From: Antarcticimicrobium luteum
GTDB lineage: Bacteria; Pseudomonadota; Alphaproteobacteria; Rhodobacterales; Rhodobacteraceae
Length of the DNA stretch: 64,000 nt
NCBI RefSeq assembly: GCF_004358185.1
Contig: NZ_SMUV01000072.1
Span: 124,001-188,000 of the forward strand
Direction of reading: 5' to 3'
Below, piece by piece: positions 27,799-36,233 of this stretch. A program made the position numbers and the translations under genes. Position 1 is the stretch's first letter. Each line of letters starts with the position of its first letter. The notes below the pieces were generated by a model. That model ran no database searches. It saw nothing but the letters and a program-made list of their open reading frames with translations, and was not told the DNA's origin.

Positions 27799-27823
27799 CC
27801 TTTTCTTCACCGGGAGCCTCGCC

Positions 27824-28270
27824 ATGCTGACAAAACTCCACGCCGCCGCGGGTATCCTGGGCCTGATGATCATCGCCGGGTTCTGGAGCGCTACCGCACT
27901 CTCCGAGCTGATCGGCACACCGGCGCAGATCACCACGGTCAAGACCGCCATCCTGTACGGAATGGTCCTGTTAGTCCCCGCTTTGGCCACCGCGGGGATC
28001 ATCGGCGCGCGGCTGGGCCGGGGGATGAAGCTGCCCCAGGTCACCGCCAAGACCTCCCGGACGAGGATCATCGCCGCCAACGGGCTGCTGGTGCTGCTGC
28101 CCAGCGCCGCCTTCCTCGCGCTGCGGGCGCAGGCGGCGCTGTTCGACACCGCCTTTTACGCGGTGCAGGGGCTGGAGCTGCTGGCCGGCGCCGCCAACAT
28201 CACCCTGCTGTCGCTGAACCTGCGCGACGGGCTGCGAATCCGGGCCCGGATGAGGGCGGCGCGCCGATGA
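27824..28270 (+). CDS. Small four-helix membrane protein under MarR-type control
   Basis: The 148-residue product has four hydrophobic helices (~8-28, 45-65, 82-100, 108-128) and a basic C terminus ending RMRAARR. His6 near the first helix and the loop KTAILYGMVLLVP do not give me a family name; similar proteins are annotated only as conserved membrane proteins. Its position opposite a marR gene over shared operators suggests it is the regulated target, perhaps for membrane stress or export. Four bases separate its stop from that of the convergent OYE-family gene. Confidence 0.75.
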   Translation: MLTKLHAAAGILGLMIIAGFWSATALSELIGTPAQITTVKTAILYGMVLLVPALATAGIIGARLGRGMKLPQVTAKTSRTRIIAANGLLVLLPSAAFLALRAQAALFDTAFYAVQGLELLAGAANITLLSLNLRDGLRIRARMRAARR

Positions 28271-28274
28271 CCCC

Positions 28275-29420
28275 TTACTCAGGCCGGTAGAGGTCCGAGG
28301 TCTTGTCGCGCACCGCCAGCCACCAGCCCGATTGCACGGGCCAGGTGCCATAGCCGCTGTCATGGCCCAGCGCCTTTGCCGCGTGCAGCGCCCACATCGG
28401 ATCGACCAGCGCCTCGCGCCCGATGGCGATCAGATCGGCCCTGCCCGCCGCCAGAATGTCCTCGGCCTGTTGCGGATGGGTGATCAGCCCCACCGCCATG
28501 GTGGGCATCCGCGCCTCGCGCCGCACCTCTTCGGCAAAGGGCACCTGGAAACCGGGCTGGCGTTTGCCGCCACCGCTGGCGGTCGCCGCGCCGGCGATGC
28601 CCGAGGACGAGCAGTCCATCACATCGACGCCGATCTCCTTCAGCCGTTTGGCCAGTTCCACCGTGTCCGGCAGGGTCCAGCCCTCCGGGTCGCCATCGAC
28701 GGCGGAGGTGCGGAAGAACACCGGCAGATCCTCGGGCCAGGCCGCGCGCACCGCCGCCGCCACCTCGAGCGCCAACCGCATCCGCCCCTCCAGATCGCCG
28801 CCGTACCTGTCCGTCCGCTTGTTGGAGAGCGGCGACAGGAAGGAATGGATCAGATAGCCATGCGCGCCGTGGATCTCGACGATCTTGTAGCCGGCGGCCT
28901 GGGCGCGGCGGGTGGCGGCGACGAAATCCGCAACCAGCGCGGCGATGTCCTCCCCGGTCAACGCATGGGGCACCGGCCAGCCCTCGGCCACCGGGATTTC
29001 GGAGGGGCCGACCGGGGGCCAGGGCATGTCGCCGCGGGCGAAATCGGCCTCGTTCAGGGGGCCGTTGCCGAACCAGGGCCGCTGCATCCCCGATTTGCGC
29101 CCCGCATGACCCAGCTGGATCGCCGGGATCGCCCCATGGGTCAGCGCAAACTGCGCCACCCGGGCATGGCCGACGATCTGGCTGTCGGTCCAGAGTCCGG
29201 GACAGCCATGGGTGATACGGCCCGATTTCTGTACAGCGGTGGCCTCGGTGAAAACGATCCCCGCCCCGCCGATCGCGAAGCGGCCCAGGTTGACCAGATG
29301 CCAGTCCTCCAGATGCCCCTCATGCGCCGAATACTGGCACATGGGCGAGATCACCACGCGGTTTCGGGCGGTGATTCCGCGCAGGGTGATGGGGCGGAAC
29401 AGATGCGGTGTGTCGGTCAT
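28275..29420 (-). CDS. NADH:flavin oxidoreductase, Old Yellow Enzyme family (YqjM/NamA type)
   Basis: This 381-residue FMN TIM-barrel reduces activated C=C bonds using NAD(P)H. Seen are RNRVVISPMCQYSAHEGHLEDWHLVNLG (the Cys-containing start of the thermophilic-like YqjM subclass), the substrate-binding His pair in VEIHGAHGYLIHSFLSP, NKRTDRYGGDLEGR, and the FMN phosphate site AVGLITHPQQAEDIL with GRADLIAIGREAL. The ATG at 29420 begins the family sequence. Physiological substrate unknown; quinone or enal detoxification is typical. Confidence 0.93.
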   Translation of the reverse strand: MTDTPHLFRPITLRGITARNRVVISPMCQYSAHEGHLEDWHLVNLGRFAIGGAGIVFTEATAVQKSGRITHGCPGLWTDSQIVGHARVAQFALTHGAIPAIQLGHAGRKSGMQRPWFGNGPLNEADFARGDMPWPPVGPSEIPVAEGWPVPHALTGEDIAALVADFVAATRRAQAAGYKIVEIHGAHGYLIHSFLSPLSNKRTDRYGGDLEGRMRLALEVAAAVRAAWPEDLPVFFRTSAVDGDPEGWTLPDTVELAKRLKEIGVDVMDCSSSGIAGAATASGGGKRQPGFQVPFAEEVRREARMPTMAVGLITHPQQAEDILAAGRADLIAIGREALVDPMWALHAAKALGHDSGYGTWPVQSGWWLAVRDKTSDLYRPE

Positions 29421-29716
29421 GGGGCCTCCGGGGGCTGGCGGGTTGTCGGATCGGGGGCACGCTAGCCTATCGTCCCGCAGATCGGAACCGCCTGTTGGGC
29501 CCCGCCTGTCGCTCACATCCGATCCACCGAGCAAGCCGCCAGACCTTGGCGCTCAGGGGGCTCGCAACCGGGCCGGATCCAGCGACCTTTCGGTCGATGC
29601 TTTGCCTTGCGGGTTTGGGCCGACAATCGCGCGGGCCTTCCCCCGATGACTTGTTTCCGGGAGGAAATGTCGCTTTGGTGCAGCCGAGACCCGACGCCTC
29701 CGGATAGAAGCTGCCC

Positions 29717-30403
29717 ATGACACCGCCCTACCGCCTGCATTATGCCCCCGACAACGCCTCGCTGGTGATCCGGCTGGCGCTGGAGGCGCGCGGCCTGCCC
29801 TATGAAACCGCGCTGGTGGACCGCGCGGCGCGCCAGCAGGATGGCGCCGCCTACCGCGCGCTCAACCCCGGCGGGCTGATCCCGGTGCTGGAAACCCCCG
29901 ACGGGCCGATCTTCGAGACCGCGGCGATCCTGCTGTGGCTGGCCGACCGGCACGGCGGACTGGCGCCGGCACCGGACGCGCCAGCGCGGGCCGCCTTTCT
30001 CAAATGGCTGTTCTTTGTCTCCAATACGCTGCACGCGGATCTGCGGATGCTGTTCTATCCCGGCCAGTATGTCGGCCCGGACCACGCGTCGGCGCTGCGC
30101 GACCGGCTGACCGCGCGGCTGCGCGGGCACCTTGCGCTTCTCGAGCGCGCGGTGGCAGCCCCTGACTGGCCCGGCGGCGCGAGCGAGTTCTACCTGGCCT
30201 GCCTGCTGCGCTGGATGGCGCTTTACCCCGAGGGTTTCGACCGGGGCTGGTTCACGCTGCCCGGCTACCCGGCGCTGGCCGCGCTCTGCGCCCGCGCGGA
30301 GGCCACCGGCGCCGCTGCCGCCGCGATCCGTGCCGAGGGGCTGGGCGCCACGCCCTTTACCGCCCCCCACCCTGCAACCCCACCCGAAGGATCGGCCACC
30401 TAG
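29717..30403 (+). CDS. Glutathione S-transferase family protein
   Basis: The 228-residue protein has the N-terminal thioredoxin-like domain (YRLHYAPDNASLVIRLALEARGLPY; LNPGGLIPVLETPDGPIFETAAILLWLADRH) with the cis-Pro before VLET and the ES/ET glutathione gamma-glutamyl site, and an all-helical C-terminal domain. There is no Tyr, Ser or Cys in the strict catalytic position that I can assign. The class is uncertain, likely beta- or zeta-like. Its stop TAG abuts the sdaA ATG directly, so they are co-translated. The 296 bases before it contain no gene. Confidence 0.85.
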   Translation: MTPPYRLHYAPDNASLVIRLALEARGLPYETALVDRAARQQDGAAYRALNPGGLIPVLETPDGPIFETAAILLWLADRHGGLAPAPDAPARAAFLKWLFFVSNTLHADLRMLFYPGQYVGPDHASALRDRLTARLRGHLALLERAVAAPDWPGGASEFYLACLLRWMALYPEGFDRGWFTLPGYPALAALCARAEATGAAAAAIRAEGLGATPFTAPHPATPPEGSAT

Positions 30404-31777
30404 ATGTTTCTTTCCGTCTTCGACATGTTCAAGGTGGGCATCGGCCCCTCCTCCTCGCACACCATGGGGCCGATGGTGGCCGCCGCCCGGTTCCTGGACC
30501 TGATGCGCGCCTCGCCCTTCGACTTTGCCGGGCTGCGCGCCTCGCTGCATGGCTCGCTGGCCTTTACCGGCGTCGGTCATGCCAGCGACAGGGCCACCAT
30601 CCTGGGGCTGGCGGGCTTTGTCCCCGAGACCTATGACGCCGAACGGGCCGAGGCGGCGCTCGCGGCGATAAAAACCGACAGGGTGATCCCACATGACGAT
30701 CTGGGGGCGTTGCGGTTCGATCCGGCGCGGGATCTGATCTTTGACTATGACACCGCGCTTGCCGGCCATGCCAACGGCATGATCCTGATGGCGACCGACG
30801 CCCAGGGCGACGTGATCCTGAGACAGGTCTATTATTCCATCGGCGGCGGTTTCGTTCTGACCGAGGAGGAACTGGCGGCGGGCAAGGACACCGATGACGG
30901 CCCGCCCGTCCCCTACCCGTTCAAATCCGCCGCCGAGATGCTGGAGATGGCGCGCGACAGCGGCCGCAGCATCGCCGACATGAAGCGCGCCAACGAGATC
31001 TCCCGCGGTGGCGCCGAGCATCTGGCCGGCGGCACCGCGCGGATCTGGGAAGTGATGAACGCCTGTATCGAGCGCGGTCTGGCGGCGCAGGGCACCCTGC
31101 CCGGCGGGCTGAACATCCGGCGGCGCGCGCATGACATCCACCAGGCGTTGCAGGCGGAATACGGCATGAACCTGACCGCGCCGCATACCATCAACGACTG
31201 GATCGCCACCTATGCCATTGCCGTGAACGAGGAGAACGCCGCCGGCGGTCAGGTGGTGACCGCGCCGACCAACGGCGCGGCGGGGGTGGTGCCGGCGGTG
31301 ATCCGCTACTGGCTCGACCATGTGCCCGGCGCCGGCGCGGACCGGATCGACGAATTTCTGCTGACCGCCGCCGCGATCGGCGGGCTGGTGAAATACAACG
31401 CCTCGATCTCGGGCGCCGAGGCGGGCTGCCAGGCCGAGGTGGGCAGCGCCGCCGCGATGGCCGCCGCCGGGCTTTGCGCGGTGATGGGCGGCAGCCCCGG
31501 GCAGATCGAGAACGCCGCCGAGATCGCGCTGGAACATCACCTGGGCATGACCTGCGACCCGGTGAAGGGGCTGGTGCAGGTGCCCTGCATCGAGCGCAAC
31601 GGGCTGGGCGCGATCAAGGCGGTCTCGGCCGCCAGTCTGGCGCTGCGCGGCAACGGCCAGCACTTCGTGCCGCTGGACGCCTGTATCGAGACCATGCGCC
31701 AGACCGGTGCCGACATGAGCGAGAAATACAAGGAGACCTCGCTCGGCGGGCTGGCGGTGAACGTGCCCAATTGCTGA
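30404..31777 (+). CDS. sdaA: L-serine ammonia-lyase (iron-sulfur type)
   Basis: SdaA deaminates L-serine to pyruvate using a 4Fe-4S cluster. The single-chain 457-residue enzyme begins [22 protein letters not shown], the N-terminal SDH beta signature. The alpha part carries [38 protein letters not shown] and [19 protein letters not shown], with the cluster cysteines in AGCQ, MTCD and VPCI. The start lies immediately after the GST stop codon. Family length is normal. Confidence 0.95.
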   Translation: MFLSVFDMFKVGIGPSSSHTMGPMVAAARFLDLMRASPFDFAGLRASLHGSLAFTGVGHASDRATILGLAGFVPETYDAERAEAALAAIKTDRVIPHDDLGALRFDPARDLIFDYDTALAGHANGMILMATDAQGDVILRQVYYSIGGGFVLTEEELAAGKDTDDGPPVPYPFKSAAEMLEMARDSGRSIADMKRANEISRGGAEHLAGGTARIWEVMNACIERGLAAQGTLPGGLNIRRRAHDIHQALQAEYGMNLTAPHTINDWIATYAIAVNEENAAGGQVVTAPTNGAAGVVPAVIRYWLDHVPGAGADRIDEFLLTAAAIGGLVKYNASISGAEAGCQAEVGSAAAMAAAGLCAVMGGSPGQIENAAEIALEHHLGMTCDPVKGLVQVPCIERNGLGAIKAVSAASLALRGNGQHFVPLDACIETMRQTGADMSEKYKETSLGGLAVNVPNC

Positions 31778-31831
31778 GGGGCGCGCGGGGGCCGCTTGCG
31801 CTTGCCCGGCGCGCCGCCTAGCGTGGCCCGC

Positions 31832-32764
31832 ATGACCGCCGACCGCCCTGTTCTGGGCATCCTTCTGATGCTGGGTTTCTGCCTGCTCGCGCCGCTGGGC
31901 GACGCGGTGGCCAAGCTGCTGGGCGAGACCCTGCCGCTGGGCCAGTTGCTGCTGGTGCGCTTCGCCCTGCAGGCGGCGTTGCTGATCCCGCTGGTGGCCG
32001 CGGCCGGCCGGCTGTGGCGGATGCGCGGCCGGGTGCTGCGGCTGACGGCGCTGCGCACCCTGCTGCATATCGGCGGCATCGGCTTCATGTTCACCGCGCT
32101 GCAATACCTGCGGCTGGCCGATGCCATCGCCATCGCCTTCGTCATGCCCTTCATCATGCTGCTGCTGGGTAAGTACGTGCTGGGCGAAGAGGTGGGCGCG
32201 CGCCGCCTCGCCGCCTGCGCGGTGGGGTTCGTCGGCACATTGATGGTGATTCAGCCCAGCTTTGCCGAAGTGGGCTGGCCGGCGCTGTTTCCGCTGGGCG
32301 TCGCGGTTCTGTTCGCGCTGTTCATGCTGGTCACGCGGCAACTGGCCAAGGACACCGACCCGGTCGGGTTGCAGGCGGTCAGCGGGGTCATGGCGACCGT
32401 GGTGCTGTTGCCCGTCCTACTGATCGGCACCTCCGCCGGGATCGCGCCGCTGTCCCTGGTCGCCCCCAGCGGCGCCGAGTGGCTGCTGCTGGCCGCGATC
32501 GGAGCGATCGGCACCGGCGCGCATCTTCTGATGACCTGGTCGCTGCGTTACGCGCCGGCGGCGACGCTGGCACCGATGCAGTATCTCGAGATACCCGTTG
32601 CCACCGGGTTCGGCTGGCTGATCTTCCGCGATCTGCCAAACGGGCTTGCCGCCGCAGGCATCTGCGTCACCGTCGCCGCCGGGCTTTACATCGTCATGCG
32701 CGAGCGGGCGCAGGCCCGGACGCTGGCGCAGGCGGAAAGGCGCCGGGCGCAAGCACCCGCATGA
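31832..32764 (+). CDS. EamA-family (DMT) transporter
   Basis: The 310-residue protein has ten membrane helices in two EamA repeats (~8-140 and ~150-290), with repeat ends YLRLADAIAIAFVMPFIMLL and YAPAATLAPMQYLEIPVATG. A basic cytosolic tail (RERAQARTLAQAERRRAQ) follows. Substrate unknown. I use the ATG at 31832, just before the first helix; an upstream in-frame TTG would add a Pro-rich leader. The last ~70 bases overlap the convergent thiamine pyrophosphokinase gene, an unusually long tail-to-tail overlap, and encode the non-conserved tail. Confidence 0.87.
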   Translation: MTADRPVLGILLMLGFCLLAPLGDAVAKLLGETLPLGQLLLVRFALQAALLIPLVAAAGRLWRMRGRVLRLTALRTLLHIGGIGFMFTALQYLRLADAIAIAFVMPFIMLLLGKYVLGEEVGARRLAACAVGFVGTLMVIQPSFAEVGWPALFPLGVAVLFALFMLVTRQLAKDTDPVGLQAVSGVMATVVLLPVLLIGTSAGIAPLSLVAPSGAEWLLLAAIGAIGTGAHLLMTWSLRYAPAATLAPMQYLEIPVATGFGWLIFRDLPNGLAAAGICVTVAAGLYIVMRERAQARTLAQAERRRAQAPA

Positions 32765-33401
32765 CCCCCTCCAGTGCGTCGCGCGGCACGATAACCAGCA
32801 GGCCCGGCCCGTCGGTTTCGATCCGCACCTCCCCCAGCGCCCGGTTCGAGGTGCCCACGCGCCTGTCCGGCGCCAGGTCCACCCCGTCGATCGGCCACTC
32901 CAGCCCCTGCGACCGCCCGGTGACCGCGCGCATCGGGAACAGCGACACAATCGCCCCCGGCGTCAGATCCAGCGCCAGCGCGGGCGGGGCATGGAACACC
33001 ACCTCGCGCGCGCCCAGCAGGACGCAGGGACGCTCGGGATAGCGCACCAGCACGTTGAAGGCGGCCAGCTGGTGATCCACCCGCGCGCCCAGAAAGCCCA
33101 CCGCCAGCACCAGTGGCGCCGAGATCGAGCGGATCGCCTTGTCGAAATCGGTGCTGTCCTGTTCCCTAATCGGAAACAACCGATCGGGGGGGATACGGTC
33201 GCGGTCGGCCCGCCGGAGCGAATCGAAGTCACCGATCACCGCTTCGGGCATGTATCCGGCCGCCAGCGCCGGCCCGGCCCCGCCATCCGCCGCGATCAGG
33301 TCGGGGGCCAGCGCCAGCGCCGTTTCCAGATCGTCGACACCGAGGGCGCCGCCGCCCACCAGCGTCACCGGGGTGGCGAACTGTACAATTTGCTTTTTCA
33401 T
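32694..33401 (-). CDS. Thiamine diphosphokinase
   Basis: This 235-residue enzyme transfers pyrophosphate from ATP to thiamine, making the cofactor ThDP in salvage. The TPK catalytic blocks are visible: LIAADGGAGPALAAG (~35-49), AVIGDFDSL (~54-62), QDSTDFDKAI (~81-90) and FLGARVDHQLAAFN (~103-116), then the beta-sandwich thiamine-binding domain (IVSLFPM, GLEWPIDG). The last ~23 residues are an Ala/Pro tail lying in the overlap with the convergent transporter gene. No TPP riboswitch is seen. Confidence 0.92.
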   Translation of the reverse strand: MKKQIVQFATPVTLVGGGALGVDDLETALALAPDLIAADGGAGPALAAGYMPEAVIGDFDSLRRADRDRIPPDRLFPIREQDSTDFDKAIRSISAPLVLAVGFLGARVDHQLAAFNVLVRYPERPCVLLGAREVVFHAPPALALDLTPGAIVSLFPMRAVTGRSQGLEWPIDGVDLAPDRRVGTSNRALGEVRIETDGPGLLVIVPRDALEGVMRVLAPGAFPPAPASGPAPARA

Positions 33402-33539
33402 GGCGCCATTAATGGGGGTTTTGGAAACAGATCACAATCTGGCCACAAAATGATACGGTGATTGGCACAGATTCGGGCCGAATTTGTCCACTGGTGGGTG
33501 CAGGGTCAGCCCAACAAATCTGAAAAGGACGAGCAGCCT

Positions 33540-35705
33540 ATGGTACAGAGTAACAAGGTGTTGACCGTTTCCTACGGCACGTTTTCCTGCACGCTGGAGG
33601 GATTCGAGGATTCCTTCGACACGATGAAGGCGATTGCGGAGTATTTCCGCGATCTGGCCGCGGATGACCGGTATTTCGGTGCCGAACCGCCGCAGCCCGA
33701 CACCGAGATGCTCGCCCGTATCGCCGAGCGGGAGGTCGCCCGCCATGTCGAGGCCCGGCGCGAAGGCTCGGGCTTTGTCCTGCGCGCGGCGCAGATCGGG
33801 GCACCCGCCGCGCCGGCCGCGGCCGCCGAACCCGTGGCGCGGGCCGCCGCACCGGCGCCGGACGTGCGGCCGGATCAGCCCCCCCATCAGGAGGCCACCG
33901 GAGCCGATGCCCTGCCGACCGCCGAGGCGATGGTGCAGGCGCCGGAGACCGCAGAAACCGCCGCCGCCGCGGGCGTGACCGCAGAGACCGCCGCCTTCAT
34001 GGCCCAGGCCGAGGCCCACGCCGGCGACGTCGCCGCGACCGAGGAAGAAGAGGATCGGGTTGATCTGCCCGAGGCCGAGCCGGTCGCCGCCGCAACGGCA
34101 ACCGCCCCTGAACCCGACAGCATTGCCGCCAAGCTGCAGCGCATCCGCGCCGTGGTGTCGCGCAGCGAGACCGCCAAGACCGAAGTCGATTACTCCGAGG
34201 ACGAGCATTTCGACGACAGCTTTGCCGCCACGCTGCCCGAAGAGACCGCCGAAGAAACCGGTGCCGAGACCACCGCGATGGAGGACGATCGGTCGTACCA
34301 GGAAACGGTCGGCGAAGATCTGGCAGACGATGAGGAGGCGGAACCGCAAACCGCCGCTGAGTCGCTGTCCGAAACCGCGCGTGTGACCACGGCTGTGACC
34401 GGGCAAGGGGCCGAAGACGCAACCGGCGAAACGACCGCGGAGCGCGCCGACGCCGCCGGACAGATGGACGCGACGGCGGAAGACGCCTTTTCCGGCCTCG
34501 ATCCGCGCCGGGCCGCCCGTCTTCGCCGCCGCATGGCCCGCGCCCGGCAGGCCGCAGAGGACGAGACCGCGGCAGATGCCGAAGCCGCGCTCCAGTCCCA
34601 GTCGGCCCGGCAGGAGGCGATCACACAGGATCGCGAAGAGGCGTTTGCGCCGGACGCGGATGATACCGATACCGCGCTTTTCGACGACCTCGATGACGAC
34701 GCACAGGACAACGACGACTTCGGGGATCGCCATCGCAACATGCTGGCCGCCTCCAGTGGCCGGGGTGCCGCCCGCCGGCGTCCGCGGGTGATGATCCTTC
34801 AGCATGACGAGGAGGATACCGCCGCGCAGGAACCCGAGGCCGAGGCGCCGGTCCTGCCCAGCGCGGAATTGCCGCCGGGAACCCTGCCCGCCGAGGATGA
34901 GGCCGACCTGATGCGGGAACTGGCCGAGGTCGAGGCAGAGTTGCGCGGCGGCGCCGCCGACGCGAAAGAGACCTCGGAGGACATCCGGCCGGCAACCGCC
35001 CCGGCCGCCCGCCCGGCCCGTCACGCCGCCAGCGACGACAGCTCGGACCTGTCCCGCCTGATGGCCGCCGCAAGCGAAAAGCTCGATGCGCCAGAGGCCG
35101 CCTCGACGCGCGAGACCTATTCGCATCTGCGCGCCGCCGTCGCCGCCACCCAGGCCGAACGCTCGGCCGGCGGCGGGATCGACACCAACCCCGACGCTGC
35201 CGCCTATCGCGACGATCTGGCCCGCGTCGTGCAGCCGCGCCGCCCGCGTCCGGCCGGCGCCCGCACCACCCGCCCCGGCGCGGACGAGGTGCGACGCCCG
35301 GCGCCGCTGAAACTGGTGGCCGAACAGCGGGTCGACGATCTGGACGCCAGGGCCTCCAAATCCGGCCCGGTGCGCCCGCGCCGAGTTGCCGCCCCGGTCG
35401 CGGAGCAGGCGCAGACCGGAACCGGCTTTGCCGCCTTTGCCGAAGAGATGGGCGCGCTGGAGCTGCCCGAGCTGCTGGAGGCCGCAGCCGCCTACATGCA
35501 GTTCGTCGAGGGCCGCGACCAGTTCACCCGCCCGCAGCTTATCCACAAGGCGCGCGAGGCCGCCGATGACGAATTCAGCCGTGAGGACGGGCTGCGTTCG
35601 TTCGGGATGCTGCTGCGCGAGGGCAAGATCGTCAAGAAGGACAGCGGGCGCTTCGTCGCCTCGGGCGAGATCGGCTTCCAGCCCGATTCGCGCGCGGCGG
35701 GCTGA
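33540..35705 (+). CDS. Large acidic, mostly disordered protein of unknown function
   Basis: I do not recognise a named family in this 721-residue protein. It has an ordered N-terminal segment of ~80 residues (SNKVLTVSYGTFSCTLEGFE, FDTMKAIAEYFRDLAADDRYFG, MLARIAEREVARHVEARR). About 500 residues follow that are rich in Ala, Glu, Asp and Thr with repeated acidic runs (TEEEEDRVDLPE, DDLDDDAQDNDD), presumably disordered. The C-terminal domain of ~95 residues (FAAFAEEMGALELPELLEAAAAYMQ, FTRPQLIHKA, LRSFGMLLREGKIVK) has a winged-helix look. No signal peptide or membrane helix. The start at 33540 leaves the ordered domain intact. A strong terminator follows, so it is monocistronic. Confidence 0.7.
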   Translation: MVQSNKVLTVSYGTFSCTLEGFEDSFDTMKAIAEYFRDLAADDRYFGAEPPQPDTEMLARIAEREVARHVEARREGSGFVLRAAQIGAPAAPAAAAEPVARAAAPAPDVRPDQPPHQEATGADALPTAEAMVQAPETAETAAAAGVTAETAAFMAQAEAHAGDVAATEEEEDRVDLPEAEPVAAATATAPEPDSIAAKLQRIRAVVSRSETAKTEVDYSEDEHFDDSFAATLPEETAEETGAETTAMEDDRSYQETVGEDLADDEEAEPQTAAESLSETARVTTAVTGQGAEDATGETTAERADAAGQMDATAEDAFSGLDPRRAARLRRRMARARQAAEDETAADAEAALQSQSARQEAITQDREEAFAPDADDTDTALFDDLDDDAQDNDDFGDRHRNMLAASSGRGAARRRPRVMILQHDEEDTAAQEPEAEAPVLPSAELPPGTLPAEDEADLMRELAEVEAELRGGAADAKETSEDIRPATAPAARPARHAASDDSSDLSRLMAAASEKLDAPEAASTRETYSHLRAAVAATQAERSAGGGIDTNPDAAAYRDDLARVVQPRRPRPAGARTTRPGADEVRRPAPLKLVAEQRVDDLDARASKSGPVRPRRVAAPVAEQAQTGTGFAAFAEEMGALELPELLEAAAAYMQFVEGRDQFTRPQLIHKAREAADDEFSREDGLRSFGMLLREGKIVKKDSGRFVASGEIGFQPDSRAAG

Positions 35706-35755
35706 GCCCGGCACATCGCCGCGCGGCCCCGCAACGGGCCACGCGCACCTGGGGG

Positions 35756-35784
35756 AAAGGCAGGCCGGTGGCCTGCCTTTTCAT
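35756..35784 (+). terminator. Rho-independent terminator after the acidic protein gene
   Basis: An 11-bp perfect stem (AAAGGCAGGCC / GGCCTGCCTTT) with a three-base GGT loop is followed by TTCATTT. It lies 50 bases past the stop. Confidence 0.85.
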
Positions 35785-35980
35785 TTGGAGAGGGTCGCAA
35801 GACTGAAAGGTCTGCTTTGAGCCCTTCCCCCCCAGAGGTCTCAAAGCCAGTGGTCTCAAAGCCCGACAAGGGTCCCATGAGGGGGTGCGCGCTGCGCCTT
35901 GTAGCTCTGTCGCCGCCGGTTGCGCGGCAAACCGGCACGGCCCGGCCGTTGTCCGGCGCCGCTTCAGCCGCCCCGCGGCG

Positions 35981-36223
35981 TCAGTCCCGCTCTTCCTCCG
36001 CGTCCGGGTCGGCCTGGCCGACACCGCGAAAGATGAACTTGAACGGGATCACCCAGAGGATGCCCAGCGCCACGTAGACGATCAGCTCGACCAGCATCGA
36101 GGGCCGGTCGATCCAGTTCACCAGCGTGACCGCCGCCACCACATAGACCGGCATCCCCACCAGCAGGATGATCAGGGACCAGCGGCGGCGGGCCTTGTAG
36201 CTCAGGGCGGGTCGGTCGGACAT
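35981..36223 (-). CDS. DUF2842 small membrane protein
   Basis: The 80-residue protein has a short basic start (ALSYKARRRW) and two membrane helices (SLIILLVGMPVYVVAAVTLV and MLVELIVYVALGILWVIPF) with an acidic end. The Tyr-Lys-Ala-Arg-Arg-Arg-Trp start and FKFIFRG before the tail fit DUF2842, a family confined to alphaproteobacteria, of unknown role. It begins 10 bases after purA on the same strand and should be co-transcribed with it. Confidence 0.82.
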   Translation of the reverse strand: MSDRPALSYKARRRWSLIILLVGMPVYVVAAVTLVNWIDRPSMLVELIVYVALGILWVIPFKFIFRGVGQADPDAEEERD

Positions 36224-36233
36224 GGCGGCGACC

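Noticed and set aside
29513-32341. 942-codon open frame on the minus strand
   Set aside because: It is antisense to the GST, sdaA and transporter genes, which have strong family motifs. Its translation is His/Gly/Gln-rich and repetitive, as expected of the complement of high-GC coding DNA.
33432-35714. 760-codon open frame antisense to the acidic protein
   Set aside because: Gly/Leu/Arg-rich product complementary to Ala/Glu codons. The plus-strand gene has an ordered start, a terminator and proper codon-position composition, so the antisense frame is not a gene.
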